Of a stretch of DNA of 57,732 nucleotides, positions 17,336-25,252 are shown in pieces. The stretch covers positions 1-57,732 of the forward strand of contig CAYOHP010000029.1 in NCBI GenBank assembly GCA_964403795.1, read 5' to 3'. Numbering within the stretch: the stretch's first letter is position 1; each line of letters begins with the position of its first letter. The position numbers and the translations under genes are program-made. The notes under the pieces were generated by a model. The model saw only the letters and a list, made by a program, of their open reading frames with translations, was not told the DNA's origin and made no database searches. Source of the stretch: CAYOHP01 sp964403795 [NCBI: uncultured bacterium]. GTDB lineage: Bacteria > Muiribacteriota > UBA6191 > CAZXTJ01.

Positions 17336-17506
17336 TTGACGCAGCCCACCCAGAAGAAGCCGGCCTGGAGACGACCCGAGATCAAGGGACTGGAGGTGGA
17401 CGGCCCGCCCCAGTGCAACCCGTCCTTCCCCCAGGCCCAGGTCTGCGCCGTGAACGGTCTGGTGCAGTCGTCGACCGCCTGCAACCAGAAGGGCATCTTC
17501 AGCTGA
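17336..17506 (+). CDS. Candidate RiPP precursor peptide, 56 aa, three cysteines
   Basis: Short gene with TTG start, AAGGAG eight bases upstream (17322-17327), and almost exclusively G/C third codon positions, as in true genes here. The N-terminal half is leader-like (Lys/Arg-rich, W11-R-R-P14-E-I16), similar to the aromatic-x-x-P-x-L motif bound by PqqD-type recognition domains. After a G23-P-P hinge, the C-terminal half is a plausible core with C27, C37 and C49 (spacing x9 and x11), several Gln/Asn and no Tyr. There is no signal peptide or membrane segment. A PqqD-like and a radical SAM/SPASM gene lie within 2 kb, and an M16 protease is divergent. It has no similarity to PqqA's E-x-x-x-Y core. 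The RiPP reading is an inference from context and motifs. Confidence 0.65.
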   Translation: MTQPTQKKPAWRRPEIKGLEVDGPPQCNPSFPQAQVCAVNGLVQSSTACNQKGIFS

Positions 17507-17549
17507 TCCGCTGGGCGCGCCCCCCTGCCGGGCGCTCGCTTCCACCGCC

Positions 17550-18032
17550 ATGAAGCTCTACCTGCTCCGGCACGGCGACGCGCTCCCGGCCTCGTTGGAT
17601 CCGGAGCGTCCCCTCTCGGGCCGTGGCCGGGAGCAGATTCGCCAGGTCGCCGCGCTGGCCCGGGAGCGCGGCATCGGGTTCCGGCAGCTGTTCACCAGTC
17701 CCCTGGTCAGGGCCCGGGAGAGCGCCTCCCTGCTGGTAGCCGCCGCCCCGCTCTCCTCCGAGGACGGACTCCCCGATCCGGCCGAGGGCCTGCTCCCCAA
17801 CGATCCCGTTGCACCCTGGGCAAGGCGCCTCGCCACGCTCGGCGAGGACGCCGCGATCGTCGGTCACAACCCGTTCCTGGAGGAACTGGCGGAATGCCTG
17901 ATCCCCGGCGTGCGCATGGTCTTCGAGACCGGGACCCTGCTCGCCCTGGAGCGGTCCGACGTCGGGACCTGGAGGCTCCGCTACCGGATCGACCCCACCG
18001 GGGCGTCCTCGCCCTCCCGATCCACGGCCTGA
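17550..18032 (+). CDS. sixA: Phosphohistidine phosphatase SixA / histidine phosphatase family
   Basis: 160 aa, the normal short SixA length. The phosphohistidine motif L-R7-H8-G9 opens the protein, SPLVRARE carries the conserved Arg, and the second catalytic His is in AIVGHNPFLEEL. SixA proteins remove phosphate from histidine of phosphorelay or PTS proteins, but small relatives act on other substrates. The gene starts 43 bases after the candidate precursor stop on the same strand and is convergent with the radical SAM gene, with 28 bases between stops. No Shine-Dalgarno is seen, so it may be read from the precursor transcript. A link to the peptide pathway is only positional. Confidence 0.85.
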   Translation: MKLYLLRHGDALPASLDPERPLSGRGREQIRQVAALARERGIGFRQLFTSPLVRARESASLLVAAAPLSSEDGLPDPAEGLLPNDPVAPWARRLATLGEDAAIVGHNPFLEELAECLIPGVRMVFETGTLLALERSDVGTWRLRYRIDPTGASSPSRSTA

Positions 18033-18060
18033 CTCCGGGGACGCGCCCGACCCTCCGGAA

Positions 18061-19212
18061 TCAGGCGACCAGCGGCGCCAGTCCCCCCGGGTGCAGCTCG
18101 CCGAGACCCTCGGGCGCCTCCCGGGTACCGTCGGGGAAGACCAGGGCCACCGGCGACACCCGCCGGCCGAAGAAGCGGCGTCCTTCCCGACGGCCCACCC
18201 GCGGGCAGTAGGGATCGGGCCCCCGGCCGTGGCCCCAGGACGCGTACGCGACCCCCCGGCAGCCGCCCTTGCACTCGGCCACCAGGTCGCAGGTGCGGCA
18301 TTCGCCTTCCAGGCTGTCGGCGTCGCGGTACTTGCCGAGCTCGGCGATCCGGTCCCAGGCACCCAGCAGCCCATGCTCGAGCACCCGGTTGCGCCATCCG
18401 AACGACTGGCTGGCGGCACAGGGCCGGAGGTTGCCTTCCTCGTCGATGAGCACCGTGCGGGGCCGCGGCGATCCCAGCGAGCAGAGCGCCGGGACCCCGG
18501 CCTCCTTGTTCTTCAACCGGGCCGAGGAGAAGTCGACCCGGATCCCGGAGGCGTTCGCAGCCTCCGCCTCCCGGGCGGCAGCCTCGAGATCGCGGGGATC
18601 GGTCTCGAGCTCGCTCCATCGATCCACGGCCCGCCCCAGGGGTACCAGCTCCGAGGCGTCGATCTTCTCGACCCCGATCTCATGGAGGAGCTCATAGAGC
18701 GGCCCCAGGCCCTTGGCATTGTCCCGCTGCAGGGTGATCTTCACCTCGCAGGGGATGCCCGCGGCCCGGGCCCGGCGCATCCCCTCGAAGATCCGCTCCC
18801 AGGCGTCCCGGCCGCCCATCAGGGCATCGTTCACCCGCGGATCGTGGTGCTCGATCGAGAACTGGAGCCGGACCCCGAGCTCTGCCAGGCGGGCCACCAC
18901 CGGAGGCCGCAGCAGGGTGCCGTTGGTGGTGATCTTCACGCCGATTCCGCGCTCCCGGAGCGCGGCCACGATGTCCAGGATCTCCGGGACGGTGAACGGC
19001 TCCCCTCCCGTGAGCACCACCCGGAGCACGCCGGCGTCGAGGATCATCCGGAGCACCTGGGCCCGCTCCTCGACGGTGAGATCGCCCTCGGTGGTCCCCG
19101 GTCCCGACGAGGTGAAGCAGAACGAGCACTCGAGGTTGCAGCCCTTGGTGATCGACCAGTACACGTCGAGCGGCGCCGAGAGCGCCACATCGGATCCCCC
19201 GCGACAGCTCAC
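18061..19212 (-). CDS. Radical SAM/SPASM peptide-modifying protein (PqqE-like)
   Basis: 383 aa. The radical SAM cluster motif is C25-x3-C29-x2-C32, the SAM-binding GGEP is at 69-72 and a TNGT loop follows. The C-terminal SPASM domain is complete: C244, G260-x4-C265, then C305-x2-C308-x5-C314-x3-C318 and C336. These ligate auxiliary 4Fe-4S clusters in peptide-maturing enzymes such as PqqE, AlbA and anSME. The GTG start overlaps the pqqD-like stop by four bases (GTGA), so recognition protein and enzyme are coupled, as in PQQ-type RiPP systems. The likely substrate is the 56-aa peptide at 17336. The reaction (thioether, C-C or other crosslink) cannot be read from sequence. Confidence 0.88.
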   Translation of the reverse strand: MSCRGGSDVALSAPLDVYWSITKGCNLECSFCFTSSGPGTTEGDLTVEERAQVLRMILDAGVLRVVLTGGEPFTVPEILDIVAALRERGIGVKITTNGTLLRPPVVARLAELGVRLQFSIEHHDPRVNDALMGGRDAWERIFEGMRRARAAGIPCEVKITLQRDNAKGLGPLYELLHEIGVEKIDASELVPLGRAVDRWSELETDPRDLEAAAREAEAANASGIRVDFSSARLKNKEAGVPALCSLGSPRPRTVLIDEEGNLRPCAASQSFGWRNRVLEHGLLGAWDRIAELGKYRDADSLEGECRTCDLVAECKGGCRGVAYASWGHGRGPDPYCPRVGRREGRRFFGRRVSPVALVFPDGTREAPEGLGELHPGGLAPLVA

Positions 19213-19484
19213 TTCTCGACCTCCCGGACCTCGACGAGCCCGGCCTTCACCATCTTGGAGACGAAGTCCTCGAGGTCGGCGGCGAGGTCGCTCCCCTCGC
19301 ACTCGAACGCTTCCCGCATCCGTTCCATGAGCGCCTCCGGGGTGGGGCCGTCGACCATGGCCAGGAAGACCGCGGCCGCGGTCCCTTCCATGAGATAGGG
19401 CTCTCCGCTCACCTCGTCCAACACCACGATGGCATCGCCCTCGCGGCGCCACAGGGCCCGACCGGCGATATGCAGGGTCTTCAT
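19209..19484 (-). CDS. PqqD-like RiPP precursor recognition protein
   Basis: 91 aa, the typical PqqD length. The winged-helix core is visible: GDAIVVLDEVSGEPYLME strands, GTAAAVFLAMVDGPTPEALM helix, and a final helix with FVSKMVKAGLVEV. PqqD proteins bind the leader of the precursor peptide and present it to the radical SAM partner, here the coupled gene directly downstream. ATG 19484 is preceded by no Shine-Dalgarno but by a TACAGT hexamer exactly seven bases upstream, suggesting a leaderless transcript. It is divergent from a TPR gene across only 49 bases. Confidence 0.85.
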   Translation of the reverse strand: MKTLHIAGRALWRREGDAIVVLDEVSGEPYLMEGTAAAVFLAMVDGPTPEALMERMREAFECEGSDLAADLEDFVSKMVKAGLVEVREVEK

Positions 19485-19491
19485 CCCGGAC

Positions 19492-19497
19492 ACTGTA
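19492..19497 (-). promoter_or_regulatory. -10 hexamer of leaderless promoter for the pqqD-like gene
   Basis: TACAGT on the minus strand ends seven bases before ATG 19484. The distance predicts transcription starting at or next to the start codon. No ribosome site is present. Confidence 0.4.
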
Positions 19498-19517
19498 CCG
19501 CCGCGGACGAGGACCGG

Positions 19518-19526
19518 TGCTACGCT
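19518..19526 (+). promoter_or_regulatory. Extended -10 of leaderless promoter for the TPR gene
   Basis: TGC-TACGCT ends seven bases before ATG 19534. It forms a back-to-back pair with the pqqD-side hexamer, and the gene has no Shine-Dalgarno. Confidence 0.45.
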
Positions 19527-19533
19527 CCCCGAC

Positions 19534-21006
19534 ATGAGCGGGATCGAAGAGATCGACACGCTGTTCGACCGGCTGGCAGCCGACCCCACCAGTCTGGCCG
19601 CCTTCGAGAGCTACGCCAAGGCGGTGGAGGCCGCGGCCAGCCAAGCGGAACCCGACACCCACCGCCGCCTGGCGGAGGACCTGGTCCGCCATCTCTCCCG
19701 CCTGCCCGCCCTGGCGGAGAGCAAGGTGGGTCCCGCCATGCGGACCGTGGCCCGCCGGCTCACCGACTCGGTGGAGTTCCGGGAGATCCGTCCCGGTCGC
19801 GCCCTCACGCTGGCGATCGAAGGCGCCGAGCGGGCGCTCCAGGCCCGCTATCCACGGGTCCAGGGAGTCCCGCCCGAGGAGTTCGTCTCCGCCCATCGCC
19901 ACGACCCGGGACCGATCCTCGACTACCTCGACTCCGCCGACCAGGACTGGCTCACGCCCCGACTCCAGCGTTGCCGGAGCCTGATCCGCAATGCCCGGGA
20001 GGTGCCCGGGGATCCTGCCCTCGACTCCCTGGTGGCAGGGGCGCTAGCCGAGATCGGCGAGGCGATCCAGCCGATCCTGGCGGTGTCCTATGCCGAGGTG
20101 GCCTTCCGGGCCTCCCTGCTCTTCGATCCCGGTCAGGACAAGGCCAGGACCGGGCTGGGGATCCTGGCCCGGCGTTTCGGCCGGCTCCACCAGGCCGAGC
20201 TCGAATTCCGGGCCGCGCTCGACCGGAACCCGGAGGCCGCCGAGGCCCTGGCCGGTCTCGGCGAGGTGCTGCTGGAGACGGGAAGGCCCGCCGAGGCCGA
20301 AGCCCTCGCCTCCCGGCTCCTCGACCTCCATCCCGAGCGTCCCGAAGGCCACCTGCTCCGGGCCGAGGTCCGCCTCTGCGAAGACCAGCCCGGCGAAGCG
20401 CTCTCCTCGCTGCTCGACGCCATGGACCTCGACCCCGACGGATCCGAGGCCTACCGGCTGCTGGCGGTTGCCTACGCGGCCCTGGGGAGGGCCGACCTCT
20501 CGGCCCGCCACCATGAGGCCTGGGTGCTCCGGCTGGGACGGGGAGCGGCCCGGCCCGATCCTGCGGCCCCCCGGTCCGAGACCCCCTGGATCGACCCTTC
20601 CCTGCTCCGCGAACCCCCACCTCCGCCGGCCCGATCCGGTGCCGACGATCCGGAGGGTGTCGGGGTCGACCACGGACCGCTCACCCGCAGCGAGGCCTTC
20701 CGCCGCCTGCTCGAACACTGCCTGGAAGACGGCGAGATCCCGACCCGCTGGATGGGGACCCTGCTCCGGGCCCGGGCCCGCCTCCGGATCGGCCGGGACG
20801 ACTTCGACCGCCTGCTCTCCGAGGCCCAGGCCAGGGTCGAAGCCCAGGGCACGACCGGGTTCGAGGGCCGGGACTTCTTCGAGGAGCTGCGCCGCCAGGC
20901 CTGGCGGGACGGCTACCTCTCCCCGGAGGAGCGGACCATCCTGGAGGACGTGCTGGCGGCCCTCGACCTCGACCGCCGCCATCGCCCCCGGACCACACCC
21001 AACTGA
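19534..21006 (+). CDS. TPR-repeat protein, 490 aa
   Basis: Soluble helical protein. The N-terminal part (about 1-180) is an uncharacterised helical domain. Residues about 180-330 hold clear TPR units (RFGRLHQAELEFRAALDRNP, EAAEALAGLGEVLLETGRPA, EALSSLLDAMDLDPDGSEA). A proline-rich linker (about 350-375) leads to an EF-hand/TerB-like helical C terminus (for example WRDGYLSPEERTILEDVLAA), a resemblance I hold weakly. There is no signal peptide. It probably acts as a scaffold. It is divergent from the pqqD-like gene through a 49-bp region with two leaderless-type -10 elements, so the two may be co-regulated. Confidence 0.75.
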   Translation: MSGIEEIDTLFDRLAADPTSLAAFESYAKAVEAAASQAEPDTHRRLAEDLVRHLSRLPALAESKVGPAMRTVARRLTDSVEFREIRPGRALTLAIEGAERALQARYPRVQGVPPEEFVSAHRHDPGPILDYLDSADQDWLTPRLQRCRSLIRNAREVPGDPALDSLVAGALAEIGEAIQPILAVSYAEVAFRASLLFDPGQDKARTGLGILARRFGRLHQAELEFRAALDRNPEAAEALAGLGEVLLETGRPAEAEALASRLLDLHPERPEGHLLRAEVRLCEDQPGEALSSLLDAMDLDPDGSEAYRLLAVAYAALGRADLSARHHEAWVLRLGRGAARPDPAAPRSETPWIDPSLLREPPPPPARSGADDPEGVGVDHGPLTRSEAFRRLLEHCLEDGEIPTRWMGTLLRARARLRIGRDDFDRLLSEAQARVEAQGTTGFEGRDFFEELRRQAWRDGYLSPEERTILEDVLAALDLDRRHRPRTTPN

Positions 21007-21040
21007 ACGGGGTACCGCCGCACCCCGGGCCGGGCCCGAA

Positions 21041-22201
21041 TCAGCAACACCCGGTGCTGTTGCACGTCCCCGGCTTGGCCTCGTCGGTCGCCTGGTAGTC
21101 GGCGCCCTTGGTCTCGCGGGGGTCCCGGGTCCCGGTCCGCCGGCAGTCGAAGTCCGGGGCCGACTCGAGGGGGATGTCCTCGTAGGGCTCGATCCCGATG
21201 GTCTGGCCGGCGTAGGGCTCGGAGGTGAGGATCCGGTAGGTCTTGTCGCAGACCGCCATGCGCTGGCCGCGGATCAGGGTGTGGCCGTCATCGTCGACCA
21301 CCTTGCGCCACGGCCCCTTGTAGACCACGGCCTGCTTGCGTTCCAGGCAGGGACCCTGCTTCCCCTTGCGGGCGGTCACCGTGACCGAACGGAACTCGAT
21401 CCCCTCGACCGTCCGCCAGGGGGTCGCGTCCCGTCTGGCCAACTCGATCCCGTGGAAGCCCGCGTCCTCGAACGCCTCCAGGAAGCGGTCCTCTCGGTAG
21501 GCCCCCGAGATGCACCCGCTCCAGAGTTCCGGATCCTTCTGCAGGTGCTCGGGCACGTCCTCGTCGGAGACGATGTCGCTGATCGCCACCCGCCCGCCCT
21601 TCACGAGTACCCGGAACATCTCGGCGAAGAGCGCCTCCTTGGAGCCGGGCTCCACCAGGTTGAGCACGCAGTTCGAGATCACCAGGTCGATCGAGCCGTC
21701 GGGCACCAGGGGCCGCTCCCGGCGCTGCACCGCCAGGGCGTCCTCCATGGCGGCCAGGTCCTCGAGACCGCGTACCGGCCGCGACCGGAGGTGCGACTCC
21801 AGGAACCGGAGGTCGGTCCTCAGGTCCTGGATCCGACCCTTGGCGAATCGCACGGTGTCGTAACCCACCCGGGCCGCGATCGCGCTCCGGTGACGCTCGG
21901 CCAGTTCGAGCATGGCGTCGTTGAAGTCGACCCCGAGCACGCTGCCCCGGGGGCCGGCCACCTGGGCCGCCATCCAGCAGATCTTCCCGGCCCCCGAGCC
22001 GAGGTCGAGGACCCGGTCCCCGGGGCGCACGAACGCCGAGGGATCGCCGCAGCCGTAGTCCTTCTCCAGGATCTCCTGGGGAAGGACCTCGAGCAGCTTC
22101 CTGTCGTACTCGACGGGACAGCAGAGGGCGGCCTCGGCAGCCCGGGCTCCCGCCGCATAGCGATCCCTGACCGCCTTCTCGATCTGCTCCGAAGTTTCCA
22201 C
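21041..22201 (-). CDS. arsM: ArsM-like SAM-dependent methyltransferase (arsenite methyltransferase family)
   Basis: 386 aa class I methyltransferase. YGCGDPS is followed by the SAM motif VLDLGSGAGK (65-74) and GVDFND (90-95). The cysteines match the As(III)-binding set of ArsM enzymes: C51 in YGCG, C178 in ISNCVLNL and C230 in WSGCISG. An extra Cys pair sits at 27-28, and the protein ends in C380-x4-C385-C386, as some ArsM proteins do. The expected role is methylation of arsenite (or a related thiophile) in the cytoplasm as detoxification or a step toward organoarsenicals. The GTG start has GGAGGG six bases upstream. No arsR, arsenite pump or ArsS radical SAM gene is adjacent, so regulation is unclear. 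Confidence 0.8.
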   Translation of the reverse strand: METSEQIEKAVRDRYAAGARAAEAALCCPVEYDRKLLEVLPQEILEKDYGCGDPSAFVRPGDRVLDLGSGAGKICWMAAQVAGPRGSVLGVDFNDAMLELAERHRSAIAARVGYDTVRFAKGRIQDLRTDLRFLESHLRSRPVRGLEDLAAMEDALAVQRRERPLVPDGSIDLVISNCVLNLVEPGSKEALFAEMFRVLVKGGRVAISDIVSDEDVPEHLQKDPELWSGCISGAYREDRFLEAFEDAGFHGIELARRDATPWRTVEGIEFRSVTVTARKGKQGPCLERKQAVVYKGPWRKVVDDDGHTLIRGQRMAVCDKTYRILTSEPYAGQTIGIEPYEDIPLESAPDFDCRRTGTRDPRETKGADYQATDEAKPGTCNSTGCC

Positions 22202-22299
22202 GCGGATCCCTCCGTCTCCAGTCTACCGGCCCGCCTCCCGCAGGTGTGAGGTATCATCCCCTCGCCTGAAGCCCGTGGACCGGACAGGAGCCGTCCCCG

Positions 22300-23361
22300 A
22301 TGAACCAGCCTGCTTCCAGCCCCCAGCTGCATGTCCGCGACATGGACGAACTCGACGCCCGGATCCTGGACCACCTCCAGAACAAGTTCCCGCTGGTCCG
22401 CGAGCCCTTCAAGGCCATCGCCGAGGCGGTCGGCACCACCGAGACCGAGGTCCTCGCCCGGACCAGGGCCTACTGCGAGCGACAGGTGATCCGCCAGCTC
22501 TCGGCCATCTTCGACACCAAGAGCCTGGGCTACCGCTCCAGCCTGGTGGCCGCCAAGTACCCCGCGGCCCGGCTCGACGAGGGTGCCGAGGTCATCAACG
22601 GCCATCCCGGGGTCAGCCACAACTACGCCCGGAACCACGAGTTCAACCTGTGGTTCACGCTGGCGGTGCCCCCCAATTCGAAGCTCGGCCTCGAAGAGAC
22701 CGCCGCCATCCTGGAGAGGGAATCGGGCGCCGAGAAGCTCCGCCTGCTCCCGACCCTCCGGCTCTTCAAGATCGGCGTGGACCTCGACATCTCCGGGACC
22801 CGCGACGCCACCGAGAAGTCGGAGGCGATCTACACCGAGGCCGACCGGGCCAAGACCACCGAGGTGAGCGACCAGGAGATCCTGGTGATCCGCCACACCC
22901 AGGGTCACATGCCGATCGAGTCCCGGCCCTTCGACCGCATGGCCGAGGCGGCCGGACTCCCGGTCGAGACCCTGATCGAGACCCTGGTCCGCCTCCAGGG
23001 CCGGGGCCAGCTCCGCCGGATCGCAGCCGTGCTCTTCCACCGCAAGATGGGCTTCCGGGCCAACGCCATGGGGGTCTGGAAGGTACCGGTCGAGAAGGTC
23101 GACACCATCGGCCCCCAGATGGGCAGCTACCGGAACGTGAGCCACTGCTACCTGCGGCCCACCTATCCCGACTGGCCCTACAACGTGTTCACGATGATCC
23201 ACGCCCAGACCGCCGAGGACTGCGAGAAGATCCTCGACGCCATCTCGGACGAGACCGGGGTCATGGAGAGGTCCTCGCTCTACTCCACCAAGGAGTACAA
23301 GAAGACCCGGGTCCCCTACTTCACCTCGGAGATGGACGCCTGGGAGGCGAGCAGGGTCTGA
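22300..23361 (+). CDS. Siroheme decarboxylase, AhbA-AhbB-type fusion
   Basis: 353 aa made of two Lrp/AsnC-like halves, each a winged helix plus ferredoxin-like domain. The first half carries VSHNYARNHEFNLWFT (about 108-123), the signature of the AhbA-type subunit. The second carries VSHCYLRPTYPDWPYNVFTMIH (about 278-299), that of the AhbB type. Siroheme decarboxylase converts siroheme to 12,18-didecarboxysiroheme in the alternative heme b (or d1) pathway. The subunits are usually two proteins of about 150-170 aa, while fused forms occur as NirDL. AhbC and AhbD are not in the window. ATG 22300 lies downstream of ACAGGAG. A TATCAT -10 candidate is at 22252-22257. The 3' end overlaps the convergent gene by 46 bases. 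Confidence 0.88.
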   Translation: MNQPASSPQLHVRDMDELDARILDHLQNKFPLVREPFKAIAEAVGTTETEVLARTRAYCERQVIRQLSAIFDTKSLGYRSSLVAAKYPAARLDEGAEVINGHPGVSHNYARNHEFNLWFTLAVPPNSKLGLEETAAILERESGAEKLRLLPTLRLFKIGVDLDISGTRDATEKSEAIYTEADRAKTTEVSDQEILVIRHTQGHMPIESRPFDRMAEAAGLPVETLIETLVRLQGRGQLRRIAAVLFHRKMGFRANAMGVWKVPVEKVDTIGPQMGSYRNVSHCYLRPTYPDWPYNVFTMIHAQTAEDCEKILDAISDETGVMERSSLYSTKEYKKTRVPYFTSEMDAWEASRV

Positions 23362-24338
23362 CCGCCCGGGGTCCCCTCTCCCAGCGACAGCCGTCCCAGC
23401 CGCTCCCGGGCCGCCCGCCCTTCCGGCAGCTCCTCCAACCTCACCGCCAGGTCGGCCGCCAACTTCCGCTCGCCGAGCCGTTCCCGCACGCCCACCAGGG
23501 CCGCCCCCACCAGGGCCTCGCTGGCGGGACTGCGGCGGGCCCGCCCCGCCCGCGACCCCTCGAGCAGCCGGGCCGCCTCCCGGTCGGCGCCTCCGACCAG
23601 GGCCAATACCAGACCCAGCGTGCCCCCGAAGGCGGCGTCGCCGCCCGTCTCCCGGGCCCGGCGGGCCGGCTCCAGGGCACGGGCGGGATCTCCCCCCAGG
23701 GCCAATGCCCAGGCCAGGTTGTTCCAGTAGAAGGGTCGCACCCAGCGGTCCAGGCACTCGGGGTCGAACTCGCCGAGCGCCGCCACCGCCTCCTCGAAGC
23801 GTCCCGCCTCGGACAGGGCGGCAGCCCGGTTCACCCGGCAGATCCCCTCCATCGAGCGCCCCAGGGCCGCGGCCTCGGCCTCGCCCAGGGCCGCCTCCAC
23901 CATGGCGAGCGCCGCCTCCCCGTCCCCGATCCGGCAGTAGAGCGCCGAGAGATTGACCAGGTGGGCGAAGCGCATCCGGGCGGGGAGACGGACCGGATCG
24001 ACCAGGGCCAGGGCCGCCTTGGCCTCCTCGGGCCGGCCGGCGGTGAGCCAGGCGGCAGCCTCGGTCACCCGATGCAGGTCCCCGCGCAAGCACTCGCCGG
24101 CCCCCGCGGCCAGGTCCCGCGCCACCCGGGCGGCCCGCTCCGGGCAGCCCAGGGCCAGCCATACCCCGGCCCTCCCCTCCCAGGCGACCCAGGCCAGCAC
24201 GACCCCCAGCACCAAGAGCTGGGGACCGAGCCCGAGGGCCACTCCGGTGGCGGCCGTAGCCCCCCCGAGCCCGATCCCGAACCCGAGCGGCGACGCGTGG
24301 AGCCAGCCCCACAGTCGATCCCGGATTCTCCCGGTCAT
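23316..24338 (-). CDS. Membrane-anchored TPR-like protein, third of three tandem paralogues
   Basis: 340 aa, coupled to the upstream paralogue by a four-base ATGA overlap. One or two N-terminal hydrophobic stretches (about residues 15-50, GFGIGLGG... and LLVLGVVLAWVAW) are followed by helical repeats of TPR/SEL1 character (EAALAMVEAALGEAEAAALG, RFEEAVAALGEFDPECLDRW, NNLAWALALGGDPARALEPA). It shares architecture and motifs such as NNLAWA...GGDPARALE with its two upstream neighbours but is more diverged. No enzymatic motif is seen. The 3' end overlaps the siroheme decarboxylase gene by 46 bases. Confidence 0.7.
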   Translation of the reverse strand: MTGRIRDRLWGWLHASPLGFGIGLGGATAATGVALGLGPQLLVLGVVLAWVAWEGRAGVWLALGCPERAARVARDLAAGAGECLRGDLHRVTEAAAWLTAGRPEEAKAALALVDPVRLPARMRFAHLVNLSALYCRIGDGEAALAMVEAALGEAEAAALGRSMEGICRVNRAAALSEAGRFEEAVAALGEFDPECLDRWVRPFYWNNLAWALALGGDPARALEPARRARETGGDAAFGGTLGLVLALVGGADREAARLLEGSRAGRARRSPASEALVGAALVGVRERLGERKLAADLAVRLEELPEGRAARERLGRLSLGEGTPGGQTLLASQASISEVK

Positions 24339-25252
24339 CCCGGTGCCGGCAGCGCCAGCCGGGACCGCAGGTCGTCGGCGCCGGGGAGCAACCCCATGCG
24401 CTCGACCAGCTCCCGGGCACCGCTCTGGTCCCCCACCATGGCCAGCGCCCGGGCCGCGTAGAAGAGCACGTGGGCCTGCTCCTGAGGGGCGATCCGATCG
24501 ACCACCCTCACCGCCTGGGCGAGGTGCTCCGCGGCCTGGCTCGGGTCGCCCCCGCTCTCCAGCAGGGCGGCCCCGTAGGTCCCATGGATGGCAGCCTCCT
24601 TGGGCATGCCCCGCACCGCCTCGGTGGCCCACTCCAGGGCCCGCACCGGATCCCCCCCGCGCCGGATCTCGGCCCAGGCCCGATTGTTCAGGATCACGGC
24701 CCGGGTCGGGGTCCCGACGTGGTCGAGCGGGATCGACCCCAGGCGGGCCGCGGCCTGGTCGCCGTCCCCGGCCAGCAGCTCGCCCACCGCGTAGAGGTTC
24801 TCGACCGCGGCATGGAGCGAGGGCGAGCGCTCCTCGGGCTCGGTGCCGGCGGCCGCCGCATCCGCCATGCAGCGCACCCCGTGCAGGTCGCCGAGCCGGG
24901 CGAAGAGCGCCCCCATCAGCAGGAAGTACCCCGGGCGAGCCGACTCGCGGATCGCCTCGGGTTCCACCTCCGCGAGCACGGCCTTGGCGGACTCGGTCTG
25001 GCGCAGGCCCAGCAGGGCGGCCGCCGCCGCCAGCCGATGGTAGTGGCAGCGGTCCTGGCCGCGGCTCTCCTCGATCTGGTCCCGGGCAGCCTCCAGGGCC
25101 AGCCGGTCGTCGCCGAGCCGCAGGTACATCCAGGCGCGGTTCTCGCGGATCATCAGGGCCGCCAGCACCGCCGGCACGGTCCACAGCAGGGCGAAGGCGA
25201 GGCCTCCCCCCATCGAGACCAGCGCCCCGGCCATGCCGCCCACCATGACCAT
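24335..25252 (-). CDS. Membrane-anchored TPR-like protein, second of three tandem paralogues
   Basis: At least 305 aa from ATG 25252. Two N-terminal hydrophobic segments (about 1-40) precede helical repeats. It is clearly homologous to the 25339 gene: LALEAAR after the membrane part, ESAKAVLAEVEPEAI versus DAAKAVLAQVDPATL, ILNNRAWAEIRRGGDPVRALEWA versus ILLNNRAWFELRRKGDPERALEWS. ATG 25252 has no ribosome site, whereas an in-frame CTG at 25294 has AGGGAGGA five to six bases upstream. The true start may therefore be that CTG, adding 14 residues before ATG 25252. The stop overlaps the next gene's start (ATGA). The function is unknown; it is probably a membrane-tethered scaffold. Confidence 0.7.
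   Translation of the reverse strand: MVMVGGMAGALVSMGGGLAFALLWTVPAVLAALMIRENRAWMYLRLGDDRLALEAARDQIEESRGQDRCHYHRLAAAAALLGLRQTESAKAVLAEVEPEAIRESARPGYFLLMGALFARLGDLHGVRCMADAAAAGTEPEERSPSLHAAVENLYAVGELLAGDGDQAAARLGSIPLDHVGTPTRAVILNNRAWAEIRRGGDPVRALEWATEAVRGMPKEAAIHGTYGAALLESGGDPSQAAEHLAQAVRVVDRIAPQEQAHVLFYAARALAMVGDQSGARELVERMGLLPGADDLRSRLALPAPG

Noticed and set aside
17336-17506. Reading the small peptide as a PqqA homologue
   Set aside because: PqqA needs a conserved Glu-x3-Tyr in the core. This peptide has no Tyr and carries three Cys instead, so a PQQ product is not supported.
18061-19212. Reading the radical SAM protein as an anaerobic sulfatase-maturing enzyme
   Set aside because: No sulfatase is nearby, and the coupled pqqD-like gene and adjacent peptide fit a RiPP enzyme better.
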